From Rutstroemia sp. NJR-2017a BVV2 (lineage: Eukaryota > Ascomycota > Leotiomycetes > Helotiales > Rutstroemiaceae), in NCBI GenBank assembly GCA_002946415.1, contig NJPS01000031.1, positions 1,302,001 to 1,366,000 on the forward strand: 64,000 bases of DNA. The letters run 5' to 3'. This document shows positions 22,401 through 34,842 of this stretch, in pieces. The notes under the pieces are model-generated. The model searched no databases. It was not told the DNA's origin and worked only from the letters and a program-made list of their open reading frames with translations. Every line of letters starts with the position of its first letter. Within the stretch, counting starts at the first letter, position 1. Position numbers and translations under genes: made by a program.

Positions 22401-25344
22401 ATGTACCGAAAATCTATGACTGTTCTGCATTCGACGTATTCGTCAATGACGAGCATCTGCCTATCGTCTTGTTGGAATCTCCTTCTGCGTCAACGGCGCC
22501 AGCAACATCTGGTGGTCCTCCGCGGCAGCTTGATACTGCGCTTCTCGATTCATTGTCGGAGAGATGTATGGAAGTGTTAATGCAAGAGCACCATTTGAGG
22601 GTATACTGTGTCATGATTACAGCACCAAACACTCTGCCCAAAGTTCTTAAATGCGGGCGTAGAGAGATCGGTAACATGCTTTGTCGTCGCGAATTCGATC
22701 TTGGAAACTTGCCTTGCGTCCATGTAAAGTTTGGCGTAGAGAGAGCTGTTCTCAATTTGCCTATTGGCGTGGATCCTATTGGAGGAATATGGTCGCCACT
22801 TGCTACTCAAACTCGTGAAGATATATTATCCCCTGGCGACAAGCAGTATTCTGGAATTGATCGTCGCGAAGTGGTAATAGATGATCGAACATCCACACCA
22901 TTAAACAACTTTCTAAGCATTGTGGATTTGCTTCAATGGCGCGTCGCAAGACAAGCCGACGAACTTTCGTATTGCACCATCGATGGACGCGGCAGGGAGG
23001 GCAAGGGCATTACTTGGAAAAAGTTCGACACCAAAGTGGCTGCAGTAGCCATGTACCTCAAGAACAAGGTTAAGATACGAGCCGGCGATCATCTAATCCT
23101 GATGTACACACATTCAGAGGACTTTGTCTATGCCACGCACGCATGCTTTTGCTTGGGTGCGACAGCCATACCTATGGCACCTTTGGATCAGAACCGCCTC
23201 AACGAAGACGCCCCAGCATTTCTACACATGGTCGCAGACTATCATGTCAAGGCGGTCCTGGTCAACCAAGATGTAGATCATCTTTTGAAACAAAAAGCTG
23301 TGTCACAGCACGTCAAACAATCAGCACAGGTTTTGAAGGTGTCGGTTCCGAGCATTTATAACACCTCTAAACCACCAAAGCAGAACAATGGCTGTCGAGA
23401 TCTTGGACTCACCATGTTACCTGCCTGGGTTCAGCCTGGATTTCCAGCACTTGTTTGGACTTATTGGACACCCGATCAACGCCGTATTGCTGTTCAGTTA
23501 GGCCACGACACCATTATGGGCATGTGTAAAGTGCAGAAAGAGACCTGCCAAATGACAAGTTCAAGACCTGTCCTTGGTTGCGTAAGAAGTACAACAGGTT
23601 TGGGGTTCATACATAGTTGTCTAATGGGTATCTTTGTTGGTGCCCCGACCTACCTCGTCTCACCGGTGGAATTCGCGCAGAACCCGGTATCCCTTTTCTT
23701 GACGTTAGCTCGGTACAAAATCAAGGACACTTATGCCACTCCTCAAATGCTGGATCACGCCATGGCAGTTATGCCTGGTAAAGGGTTCAACCTGCATGAG
23801 TTGAAGAACATGATGATCTCCGCGGAAGGGAGACCCCGTGTCGATGTTTTCCAGAAAGTACGCATGCATTTCGCTGCGACTGGGCTTGATCTTACTGCCA
23901 TCAACACAGTCTATTCTCACGTTCTCAATCCTATGATTGCTTCTCGATCATACATGTGCATTGAGCCAGTTGAGCTATGGCTAGATACTCAAGCATTACG
24001 ACGTGGCATGGTGTATCCAGTTGAACCTGGTACCGAGTCGAGAGCACTTATGGTACAAGATTCCGGAATGGTGCCTGTGTCGACACAAATAGCTATCGTT
24101 AATCCAGAGAGTCGCTGTCTTTGCCACGAAGGTGAGTATGGTGAAATTTGGGTAGAGTCTGAGGCTTGTGTCCGAGCATTCTATGGCTCCAAGGATGCCT
24201 TTGATTCCGAAAGATTCGACGGCCGTACTGTAGATGGAGATCCAAATGTGCAATACGTGCGCACTGGAGACCTAGGATTTTTATACAATGTGAGCAGGCC
24301 CATTGGTCCAAACGGTGCCTTGGTCGAAATGCAGGTTCTCTTCGTCTTAGGCAGCGTGGGTGAAACCTTCGAAATAAATGGACTCAGTCACTTTCCTATG
24401 GACATCGAGTCTTCGGTCGAGAAATGCCATCGCAATATCGTACCTGGTGGATGGTAAGTCTTTTGTAACGTGTTGAAAAATTGCCAAGCTTACGATGTTT
24501 TAGTGCTGTGTTCCAGGCTGGTGGTCTTGTGGTTGTGCTGGTCGAGGTAGGACGAAAAGCATATCTCGCATCCATTGTGCCAGTTATCGTTAATGCAATC
24601 CTCAATGAGCATCAAATCGTTGTGGATATTGTTGCGTTTGTCAACAGAGGTGACTTCCCAAGATCCAGGCTTGGGGAAAAGCAACGCGGTAAAATACTTG
24701 CAAGTTGGGTTACGCGCAAAATGCGCACGATGGCACAGTTTGGAATTCGAGATGCCGAGTCTGGGCTTTCGGATGTCACAGAGACGATGGAGCCCCGCAG
24801 CGGCATGGGCAGCATTCGAAATGGCAGTGTGATTGCTAGCAGCTTACGCAACGTCGAGCCTGCCCCACAGATTGTCGAACAGCAGGAACGAGAGCGCCAA
24901 ATGTTACAGTCACAGAACAGTTTTGCTCCTCTCCCAACAGGTATATCCGAAATGCCAGCTGATAATTACGACAATTCAATGTTTGGATCACCTTCCGCAC
25001 ACAGCGCACAGAGAGACAACGACGAAACACCTCCTGCCCATTCTCAGAGCCAATACGAACTCCCAAGCAGTAATTTCGATGGTTCGGCCATTAGCTTCGA
25101 TAATCCATATTCAGACTTCGTAGTGCCAGGATTTGGACCAAATGATGCCGCACCACCGAACGTTGGACCAAAGCCAGGCATGGGCCCACAGCCAACTGTC
25201 CCTTCTGTTCAGCTGCACGACGGAAATGATCGATGGAGTTTACCTAGTCAGCAGCCGGCTAGCGGTGGTCTACGGGTGCACAATATGGATGATGATGATG
25301 ATTGGAAGGATACTATATTGCATTATAATCGTGCGAATCAATAA
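19483..25344 (+). CDS. CPS1/DIP2 homologue: DMAP1-binding domain plus two AMP-binding domains
   Basis: Exons are 19483-19542, 19687-19709, 19780-24453 and 24504-25344, giving 1865 residues. Residues 1-50 (LQELEHELEEGDITEKGYQK, RRTFLLSQYL) form a DMAP1-binding domain, spread over the first three exons including a 23-nt microexon. A long disordered linker leads to two tandem acyl-adenylate-synthetase-like domains at about 300-970 and 1065-1590. A conserved C-terminal cap (LVVVLVEVGRKAYLASIVPV) follows, then a disordered tail. The nucleotide-binding motif is degenerate in both domains (FSRAPTGDLRGV; VWTYWTPDQRR instead of SGSTGxPKG), as in the DIP2 family. DIP2 proteins (yeast Cmr2) influence the pool of specific diacylglycerols. 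The Cochliobolus orthologue CPS1 is described as a virulence factor. Length and domain order match the family; the chemistry here is unproven. Confidence 0.93.
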
Positions 25345-26297
25345 ATGAGTTATAGGGTGGGAGTGTGGTTGAAGAAAAGCTCGGAGACTAGGACGATAGA
25401 CCATGGAAGGGTCAGGAAAGGAGTTCATAAATGATGGAACTTGGGTAGGCTGCTCATTATGACTTCCCTCTTCGACAATTGATATACATAGGAATGGCGT
25501 GGGGTGTGGCACATGGACTTGTGAGCATTGGGATCAGCGGCTTATGTATTCAATAAAATGCATCGTAAATGTAAATCATACATAGGTATAATGTAGATCT
25601 TCGGTCAAAGATGCTGTTGATTTGAACTGCCAGTATGTGTCGTATTGACACTTCCTCCACTGCCCACATAGGCGTGCTGCAGCCTTAGTGCCGTGCATAG
25701 ACAATGAATGATACAAAGCGCATATCCTTGCGCCTAATGCAACCCTCGAAGCTGAAACCGACAAAGAAACGGTTCGTATATCCTTCCAGTACCAGATAAC
25801 CAACAGAAATAAATACCAATAATCCAATGAAAGAAATGAGAGAATTTTCACCTCCTTGTTGCAGCTCAAAGGTCTCGCAAAAATGCATTTCCTTTACAGT
25901 CACGTGTCGCATGCTCATTCCAAAGATGCCTACCGTATAAAGTCCCGATCCAACCTTGGGAAGTTACATTGCATTGCATAGCATTCAGCTTTCGCTCCTG
26001 CTCTACTTCTTTCTTGTAGTTGACTGGTTCAGGAAAGACTGGCCTTGCCAGCATAGCATTTGCCACAGGAAACTGCACTTGCAACTTTGCAACAGCCAGC
26101 CCACCACAAAGAACAAGCAAAACGCCCTTGCCCCTTCGCTTTCCCTCCTCAGCCACGGTTACCGTCGCACGGAAACACAGGGAATTGCTCAGCACTGAAG
26201 TAAGAAAGAGTCACTCAATAATCTGTTTTTCTGGCTATTTACTTGCCTTCTTCAATCGATAATTTTTGATCTCCCTCTCTCTCTCGTGCATAAAGAA
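25345..26297. other. Intergenic region between DIP2 homologue and PDE1 gene
   Basis: 3' region of the DIP2 homologue and promoter/leader of the phosphodiesterase gene. A CACGTG box lies at about 25901 (CAGTCACGTGTCGC). A TC-rich stretch just before the start codon (CTCCCTCTCTCTCTCG at 26271-26286) looks like a leader. No gene recognised. Confidence 0.5.
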
Positions 26298-28324
26298 ATG
26301 CCAAGCTTTCGTACCAGGTCGAGCAAGGTTACCTCAAGCGGAATTCCAGCGGAGCAGAGGAGAAAGACAAAGGACGAACAAAGGGGGGATAACTCGATGA
26401 CGGGCGGAAATTTGAGGAATGATGAGAATGGGAATGGGGATGGGGATGCGAGTGGAAATGGAAACGGAAATGGGAATGGAAATGTGTTGAGCGTGGATAT
26501 AGAGATGCAGTATGAGAGCTCGGAGCCGGGCTTGCAGGTTATTGTTTTGGTGAGTTATGCTTGATTTCCTGCGGGACTATGCTTTCTTTGTTTGGTTGGG
26601 TTTATTCTGACGGGGTTATTGGGGAGACTCGCTTGGGGCTTGGTGTGATAGATGCATCTGATGTAGCACAAGGGATGGCGCTTTTGGTCTGACAAGTGTC
26701 ACGTGCGAAGGTGTATGGTTGTTCGATGCAAGTTGAGGGCATTGATTTCATACTTGCACATTAGAATTGGATGCTCTATAGAAGCTGGCGCCATTGTATG
26801 GCAAATTCTGGGAGTATGCTAATTAAACTGATAGGGTTCTAGAGGAGGACCATTCGAGGACAACTGCACAGCAATGCTCGTACGATCCGTAGCTTTGAAC
26901 TGGGACAATGAATCAGTCTTGGCTGTCGACACCGGCGTTCACATATCAGCTATCAACACCTTGCTCAAGGAATCCGTAACTTCAGATATCCGCCCGACCA
27001 CCGTCGACCATGGACCTTTCGCAGGACTCAAAATTAAGCACAAAAACATCGAGGCTAATACTGGAGACTTCCTGCTCGACACATTAGGTGCGGTTCTTAT
27101 TACACATCCTCATATTGACCATATTGCTGGCGGTATCGTTGGTACGGCGTTGGGGTCCCGCAAACCAAGGTGTTTTGCTGGGTTGACTTCCACCATTGAG
27201 GCTTTGAAGGCGCATATCTTTAATGATATTATTTGGCCTAATCTGTCGGATGAGGATGATGGAGTAGGAGCGGTCACTTTCAATCGCTTGATATCAGGTG
27301 GTTCACCGGTTCTGGGTACAGGTCATTCGGAGGGTTATGTAGAGATTGGTAAAGGACTTGCAGTTAAGTGTTGGGCAGTTAGTCATGGTTGTTGTGAGCA
27401 TAAATATTCAAGTACGTATTCTTCCCGGAATTCCTACGCCTTACGGTTGGTTATTAGCATGTCTAATAAAACATAGATCAAGACCACAACTCCAGCGCCT
27501 ACAGCACTTCACCTCGGGAATACCCCATACGCGACCGCTCATCTCCAAGCTCACCGCAATCCAGACGCAACTCGGCTCTCCACAACACCATTGAAAACAT
27601 ACCCCAGCACACAAGCGAAAAGCACTATGCTTACAACAGCACCGCCTACTTCATCCAAGACAAGACCACTCTCCGCGAAGTGCTCATCTTCGGCGACGTC
27701 GAGCCCGATTCGATATCAATCCTCCCACGAAACCAATACGTATGGAATGACGCAGCCCCCAAGATTGTCGAGGGCCGACTCAAGGCTATTCTCATCGAGT
27801 GTTCGTATAACGATGCGCGACCAGATGATAAGTTGTTTGGGCATATGAACCCGCGACATTTGATGCAAGAGCTATGCGTGCTCGCGAGGGAGGTTGAGAA
27901 TTGGCAGGGCGGGGAGAGGCTCAGAGAGAGGAAGAAAATTAATGAACGAGGTGAGGTGGAGTATTTGCGCAGAGGAGGGTCGCCACAGTGGAAAAGGAAG
28001 TCGAGTTCGCTTCTGAAGAGTCCGCTTTCGGTTGTTAGTCAGGGGATGGGGATTTTCTCGCATGGTGGGGTAGATGCGGTTATAGACGAAGAGGCAGAAG
28101 ATGAGGATGGTAGTATCGATACTGTGTTTTCAGCTGCTGGACCAACGAAACAGAATTTGTTGAAGGGGATCAAGGTTGTTATTATTCATGTTAAAGATCG
28201 GTTGCTGCCAGAGCCATATGATCCGGGTGAATATATCATGAAGCAGATTTTGGCGTGGGAGAAGGAGATGAAGTTGGGTTGTGAGTTTATCTTGCCAGTA
28301 GCGGGGACGTCGCTTTATTTGTAG
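26298..28324 (+). CDS. pde1: Class II (low-affinity) cAMP phosphodiesterase
   Basis: Exons are 26298-26549, 26835-27411 and 27477-28324, giving 558 residues. A disordered N-terminus with a Gly/Asn run leads into LQVIVLGSRGGPFEDNCTAML, the start of the class II phosphodiesterase fold. This is a metallo-beta-lactamase-like hydrolase with the metal motif HPHIDH at 175-180. Further family blocks are AVSHGCCEH, TAYFIQD, EVLIFGDVEPDS and ILIECSYNDARPDDKLFGHMNPRHL. The enzyme hydrolyses cAMP to AMP and so damps protein kinase A signalling, which controls growth and development in fungi. The insert between the His motifs and GDVEPD (RDRSSPSSPQSRRNS) is Ser/Arg-rich and could be phosphorylated. The first intron is 285 bp, long for this window. 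Confidence 0.92.
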
Positions 28325-28653
28325 ATACTGGGGGGTGTATGATGGGTTGGCGATGAGCGAGCGCTATACATTATGGGCGGGAGCTTCTAGGAAATGGTGT
28401 TTAGGCGGACGTTTGATCGGCATGGGTTTTTGGTGGGAGGGAGTTTTGCGAAATAGATAAACGGGTTACGGGCTATAGGTTTATGGATGGGTGGTTCTTG
28501 TCAGGCATTCTTTTACCCAGGGCGTAGGAAATTTGTCAAGGCGCGCGGTAGATGGATATGTCCTAGGATTGAAATTCGGTCTAGTCTAGTGTTTACTGTA
28601 TAATGTACTTTCAAATCATGTTCTCAGGCGAGGAATATTCACAACTTTCCAAG
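28325..28653. other. Short convergent intergenic region
   Basis: 3' regions of the phosphodiesterase (+) and flavin-reductase-like (-) genes; nothing else seen. Confidence 0.6.
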
Positions 28654-29600
28654 TCATTGTCCGTCTGCCTTTGGCTTCACAAGCTTCTTGGCTTCCTCCG
28701 ACTTTGCTACAGTGCTTTCATAATCGGGACGGGGTAGCTCAATGCCTTCGGTGGTACGACCATATGTGATGCCACCGAGACGGGACATTGGTCTTAGAAT
28801 CTAGAGATACATAAGTTAGTAACTGCTCATGGTAAAGAGATAGTAAAGAAGCAATATGAACTCACGGCTGGATCCACCATATTTCTCTCCGCATTAATAG
28901 CATTCTCCTTAACCCAAAACCTCGTCCCCTCAATAATAGCTAGCACGCCCGTCTTCTTCCCCTTCGTAGCCTTACTCTCAAACTCCCTCAAGCTCTCCAA
29001 CTTCCCTTCGACACTAAACACCGCCTCCTTCACCCGACTGGCCTTAACCGTGCTACAACCCTCAGGTGTCAGTCCACTCAACGCCCATTCCGACTCGCCA
29101 TATGGCGCATTGATACTTGTCGCATTTGCAGCCTCGATAAAATGCTCGCTGATTATGTTAATCGTACATTCACCACTCTCTTTCAAGTTCCTCAACGAAT
29201 CCTTGGCATTATCAAACCCGCCCGAGTACCCAACGGTAAAGAGCGGCGGATCATGATTAACCATCTGGAAATAGCTGAAAGGTGCCAAATTCGTCGACGA
29301 CCCGTCGGCGCTGCGCGTGCTGATAAAGCCGATTGGGCGCGGGATTATCGCCGAGATCATCAATTTGTAATTGTAGACAGCGGGGCGCCCAGGCTCGTAC
29401 GGGTCGATTTCGACATCTGGAATCTTGAGCGATTCGCCATTGTCGTTGGCACCATCGCCGAGTTTCCAGTCGGGCTTTACAGTCTGCCGGATGTTCCAGT
29501 GCAGTGTGCTGTCCCAGGCTTCGCGCTGCGCTTCGACGGCTTTGAAATCAGGGTGCGGGTTGCGCTGAATCAGCTTCTCGGCATCGTGTCTGTTGGACAT
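28654..29600 (-). CDS. Flavin-reductase-like (FMN-binding split barrel) protein
   Basis: Exons on the minus strand are 29600-28866 and 28800-28654, giving 293 residues. The ATG at 29600 (MSNRHDAEKLIQ) is the first in this frame; the longer frame upstream lacks an ATG. Residues about 75-245 match the flavin-reductase-like domain: YKLMISAIIPRPIGFISTRS, NLAPFSYFQMVNHDPPLFTVG, KDSLRNLKESGECTINIIS. Such proteins bind FMN and usually reduce or transfer flavin for an oxygenase, or have an oxidoreductase role of their own. The second exon supplies a short conserved end, LRPMSRLGGITYGRTTEGIE. It is divergently transcribed from the hydrolase at 30536. Substrate unknown. Confidence 0.88.
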
Positions 29601-30535
29601 GGCGAAGGTGCGTCTTGAAAAGCTTGTCGTTGATGGTAATTTCGCTTTCGAGGGGTGCAATGTGGGGTGTATGGAGGGGCTGGAAATGTATTGCGTCAGT
29701 GATGCTTTTTATGCTCAAGAATATAGCACCTGCCGATTCAGGATATGAATTCTTTCGATTCCCGAGAATTTCATGGACAGTCTCAATTATCTTCTCACCA
29801 AGGAGAAGTGAGCGTACAGTGTTATATATATGTGAGTTTATGCAGGTCGCCTCTAAGTCCGCGCATGCGAAACATATTATTCTATCATAATCCGTTCCAG
29901 GCCTAAGAGACCCATGCGGTGTTATATTTCCGAGTTTATGCACATCGCCTCTAACTCCGCGCATGTACTAAAGTACTTCGTAAAACAGGGCCTATTGCTG
30001 TCGTTTCCTGGCGGGGAAGGATCATAGTGTGTGTTTTTTTGAGGTAGTATATGCTAGTCTCAATATTATGTGTAATAAGTTAGCCGCGATAATAAATATT
30101 CAGATAACTAATACTTGAATAATCATTTAGTAAACCGAGGCAGCGGTTCAAAAGAACGGATACGTTCCGCTGCAAGGGAAAATGCGCGATGAGGTAGAAG
30201 ATAGACTAGACTACTTTGGGCTGCCAAAGTTACACGAGAGGTTTGTACTTCCGTACGTCAAAACCCCCGCACCGCTCGCTACTGCAGCTGTCGGGTATCA
30301 ACTTTATTGGAAATCGCATATGAAGCTCCCAATAAGGTCACTCCTATCGACTCACTCTATCAAGATATAAAGTGAGAAGACGACCAACTCAAATCGAGCC
30401 CGACATCATCCAAGTGTTCCAGGAAGAACAATACAATACAATCACTTAAAGTGTAGGTTACAGATAACTCTCTCCTCGGTATTCACTCACTGATCTGATC
30501 TCAGGATATCAAGAAGACAACATCTGACTCTCAAT
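29601..30535. other. Divergent promoter region
   Basis: Lies between the flavin-reductase-like gene (-) and the hydrolase gene (+). Besides the duplicated block at 29819-29965 it has an A/T-rich part at 30045-30130. No protein family was recognised in its open frames. Confidence 0.5.
29819..29965. repeat. Two diverged direct repeats in the divergent promoter
   Basis: A roughly 48-bp segment at 29819-29867 (GTGTTATATA...GAGTTTATGCAGGTCGCC, then TCTAAGTCCGCGCATG) is repeated at 29918-29965 (GTGTTATATT...GAGTTTATGCACATCGCC, then TCTAACTCCGCGCATG). The copies start about 100 bp apart. They lie between two divergent genes and may be a duplicated regulatory block or remnants of a repeat. Confidence 0.7.
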
Positions 30536-32000
30536 ATGCCAGAAGTTCAAATATACAAGCTCGGAAACTGGAAACTCCAGTCCGGTCAAGAGATCCCTGA
30601 TGCATTCATAGCATACAAGACATTTGGAGATCCAAAACTTCCTGCTGTCATTAATCCTTCGTGGTATTCTGGAGGTCAGTGTATCTTACTCATGATCTCG
30701 GAGTTGTAGTAGGATGCTAATTGCATACAGGTCTTGAGGCCAATGAATGGCTTATTGGTGAAGATAAAGTCTTATCCCCCAAGAAATACTTCATCATAAC
30801 CACTGCTCTTTTTGGAAATGGTCAATCAAGCGTACGTCTCCTACCGTACCATCAGACTCGTTCAACCTCCCCTTAACACTGAGCATCCGATCCTAACACA
30901 CACCCCTAGTCCCCCTCCAACACAAACCTCTCCCCCTTCCCCAAAGTGACCTTCTACGACAACGTCCGCGCCCAACATACCCTTATCACCAAACACCTGA
31001 ACATCACCCACGCTCGCGCCGTGCTCGGTTGGAGCATGGGCGCTGGTCAGACTTACCAATGGGCAACGAGCTATCCCGATTTCATGGACATATGCGTACC
31101 ATTTTGCGGGAGTGCCAAAACCTCAGAGCATAATCAGGTGTTTTTGGAGGGAGTTAAGGCTGCGTTGGTTGCACCAACCGGGGGAAGAAGTTTGGGAAGC
31201 GGTGAGGATGCGGTATCGAGTGGGAAGGAGACCGGAGTGAGAAGTTGGGGGAAGGAGGAGAGGGAGACGGGTCTAAAGGCTTTTGCGAGAGTTTATGCTG
31301 GGTGGGGATTTAGTCAGGTAGGTTTCGCTTTTTATTGTTATTCTAGCTTGAATGGGCGGATAGTCTCTAAGCATGATTAGTGAGCTCTATACTAACGACT
31401 GATACGCAGGCATTTTACCGTGAGAAGGTCTATCAAACTGATCTTGGATACAAAAACCTCGAAGACTTCATGCAGAATTTCTGGGAAGCATGGGCACTTT
31501 CCAAAGGTATGTTACCTTCAACTATCCATCTTATTTCCTTTTCTCCTCCTTCCTATGTAAATAACAACCACTAATCACCTCTCTCCCACCACAGACCCAG
31601 AAAACCTCCTCACCATGCTCTACACCTGGCAAGCCGGCGATTGTTCCAAACAAGAACCCTACAACGGCGATTTCAAAGCCGCCATGCAAGCTATAAAAGC
31701 AAAGACTCTTGTTCTACCATGCAAGACCGATTTATACTTCCCGTATGTCATATCCATTGTCCCATCTCCTTCCTATTCTCATTTCCTTCGTTGCATTTCA
31801 CACCAACCCTTCTCTTCTACGGACTAACTAACAAAACCAACAGCCCCGAAGACTCCGAAATCGAAGTAGCAAACATGAAAGACGGAGTAGGTAAATGCGA
31901 AGTCTTCCCAAGTATCTGGGGACACTGGGCCGGCGGACCAGGTGATTCGAAGGAGGATGTGAAGTGGCTTGAACAGAAGCTACGGGAAGTAGGATTGTAA
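30536..32000 (+). CDS. Alpha/beta hydrolase of the homoserine O-acetyltransferase family
   Basis: Six exons: 30536-30674, 30731-30831, 30910-31317, 31410-31506, 31595-31742 and 31844-32000, giving 349 residues. The chain begins YKLGNWKLQSGQEIPDAFIAYKTFG and continues with INPSWYSGG (oxyanion region) and YFIITTALFGNGQSSSPSNT. The nucleophile elbow is LGWSMGAGQTYQW, with Ser122. Asp294 (PCKTDLYFP) and His325 (IWGHWAGGPGD) complete the triad. MetX-type acetyltransferases use this fold to acetylate homoserine from acetyl-CoA. However, fungal genomes carry many shorter relatives of this kind with unknown acyl acceptors, and this is likely one of them. All introns have GT-AG ends and restore the family sequence. 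Confidence 0.88.
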
Positions 32001-32679
32001 TGAATAATTCTGGATGGGATAAGGAGCACAATGTCTGGGAGGAGAATAGGCATTCGGTTGCCAATACCAGATGCTTTGAAATTTCTGACTAAGTTAGGAC
32101 ATACAAGATGTCAGATGAATAGTCAAACAAAATACTAAAGAACGATTGTCCCAAAATACGTTAGAGCATCCGAGTGACTACAAGTGAACAAGCACATCAT
32201 ACAGATCGTATGCCCTGCAGGTGTCAGAACATTCAAGTGTATTAAACGTTCCGGTGTATTAGCCAAACAAAGCACTAACTGCAAAGTAGTGGATTGGACG
32301 CCTTCACACACGTTGGGACATTCAAGTAACCGAACAGCTAATGAGCAACTGCTACAATATATACATTGGAGAAGCCAGATATATCATCGAGTACAATAGA
32401 GTAGGTCAACAGATCGAATATCCTGAGTATATTAGAACGTTGAATTGTATAACGTAATCATTATCTAATATACAGCGGGACAACTAGTTGCGAAAATCAT
32501 TCCAAGTAATTCATTCATTGATGGTATGTAAATCCCCCTATGTACTGTAAATCCCTGAATCCTATCTGATGAAGATCTCATCCCACTAGATCTAAAATAC
32601 GAAAAACGATCCGATTAGCCCTTCCTCTTTCAGGCCTCCAACATACATCCCACCACGTATTACCCCGTCAACTGATCCA
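32001..32679. other. Convergent intergenic region
   Basis: Between the hydrolase (+) and the DUF3074 gene (-). It contains diverged short motifs such as AACATTCAAGTGTATTA, ACATTCAAGTAACCG and AACGTTGAATTGTATAACG, which look like a decayed repeat. No gene recognised. Confidence 0.45.
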
Positions 32680-34842
32680 TTACACTCCAATCTCACTCCC
32701 TCCACCGCTCCTCGCACTACTAAAACTACCACCCCTTCCACTTCCCGCCCTCTTCCTTCCCTTCGCTCCACCCCTCATCAACTCATCCTTAACCTCCTTC
32801 AATATCTCTTCTCCCGGAACACCCAGCTTCCCAATCCTCCCCACTAACAATGTATTCTCCCTCTGCACGTTCCCAACCTGTGTCTTCAGGACTTCCCTCT
32901 CCCTCTTCAAAACCTCCAGCTCCGCCCTCAACGCTTCATTTTCCCTCGCCACACCTTCATCCTTGTCTTTCTCTTCCTTTCTTCTCCTCTTCGCTTCTTC
33001 CTTCTCCCTCTTCCTTTCTAGTTTCTCCATTTCCTTTCTGTATTTTTCCTCCTGCCGTTTGACTTCTCGTTCGTGTTTCTCCTCGACTTTTCTCAGTGCT
33101 TCCTTTTCCTTCTCACCATCCTCCATTTTCTTTTCTGCCTCTTTCTGCTTGGCTCTTTCAAGCTTCTCATTTAATTTCTTTTTCCTCTCCTCAAGTTTCT
33201 GTAGCTCCTTGTCATGTTGGATACTGAATTTTTGGTCGACCGCTGGATCTCCAATTGTATGGTCTGTGGAAGCTCTTGCGAATGATCTAGCAGATGTAAA
33301 ACTATCGACCGTCGATTGACTGCTGATAGACGACACCGATTGCGAGCGCTCACGCGTTGTTTCGGGAGTAGAAGAAGATTCACTGGTTTGAGGTAGCCGA
33401 TCTGCAATTACTGCAGGTGCGTGAGCTGAAATCACAGCTCCGGCGGTGGTAGCAGCACCAGCTACCATATCATATATGCCTCCCTCATTCTCGTTACCTT
33501 CCTGTGGCGAGTCCTTAACCTGATCTGGGTTGTACTCTGTGCCCACGAGATGACCGTTCGTCTGGTAATTATGTAGATCAGTTTCGTGATTGTGCTCGCG
33601 ATGATGATGGTGAGGATGCTCAAGTTGTTGATCTCCGTCACCCGCGTCTGTCTCATCCGGCTCTTCACCATCACTGTCCAACTCCTCAATAGTTTTAGAA
33701 CACGCCCAATCTAAGAATTTTCCAGCATCGGAAACGATCGCTGCCGGTGTTCCTCTGTCAATCATAAATCGTGGCACGCTTCCACCTGGATCACTTCTCG
33801 TTACCATAATCCACTCTATAGGGTTCTGCTCCGATTCATCCTCTTCGCTCGGTAAGCCCGTCCCCTCTCCTTGGGCTGTTGCACCGCTATGTTCCCCGTC
33901 TTCAGGAATATCTGCTTCCTCGGATGCTCTAGATGGATCGTGATTATGATTCTTCGCATTTCTTAATACTGCTTCTCTGCTCAGACTTGATTCCGATCTG
34001 TTTCGTGATTGCGGAGAAGTAGACTTTGGTGGAGCCTTCTTGATTGGTATTTCTCGAATAAATTCTACCGATTCGTAATGACCTCGTATGTAGCCTTCTC
34101 GTGGAGGAGCATCTGGGTGTTGACATGGCTTTGATATAACCATGAAATGCCGAGGTACTTCTCCATTGCCTTGCTCCTTCAATGCCTGGTCTGATGAGAT
34201 AAACATAGTAACGAAATCGCGGGGTGTCGTTGGGCCGGGAAACTGTGCCGATAGTAGATATACTACCAGATGTTAGAACCATTCCATGATATACAGACTA
34301 CACGACATACCTTCCATTTTTCCGGTTCCTCCAACATAATTATAAGCCACTCGTCTTTCCCCGCCGATACCTCTGATGTTACCTTCTCCGGGTCCACCCT
34401 GAACTTTCAGCGTTTCAGGAAATTCTCTTTCCAACGCTCTCTTCCATTTTGTAAAGCCAAGTCCCTCGTGCACACTCCTTCTTGCAAACCAAGTCCCCTT
34501 TCCGTCCTTCCCCTTGGTAGAGTAAACACTAATGCCCAATGGATTATCTGCCGGCTTCAATTTCACTTGTTTCCATTCTTTCCGCAGGGCCTCGACTTCT
34601 GGGGGAGGAGATGGTGATCTAGCATCGGAAATCAATATCTCGGAGGCAGAAGATGCGATTGAAGTGGTGCCAGAACGCGATCGACCTGTAGTCGCCTCGG
34701 CTTTATCGGATATGGGAATTGAGTCAACAATCGTTTGCCCGTGGGTGAAAGCATCTTCGAGAAATGGCTTCAAGTCATCAGTAGGCGTTTGAGTATAATC
34801 CGCGGCACCTAAAGTCTTCAGCGCATCGTGAAGAGCTGCCAT
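32680..34842 (-). CDS. DUF3074 (START-like) protein with coiled-coil tail
   Basis: Exons on the minus strand are 34842-34311 and 34262-32680, giving 704 residues; the intron is 48 bp. MAALHDALKTLGAADY starts a domain running to about residue 260. It includes GTWFARRSVHEGLGFTKWKRAL and, across the intron, VYLLSAQFPGPTTPRDFVTM, then RHFMVISKPCQHPDAPPREGYIRGHYESVEFI. This is the fungal DUF3074 domain, related in fold to START/polyketide-cyclase lipid-binding domains. The middle is acidic and disordered with a His cluster. Residues about 545-670 form a long charged coiled coil of Glu/Lys/Arg. Role unknown; lipid binding is inferred from the fold. Confidence 0.85.
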
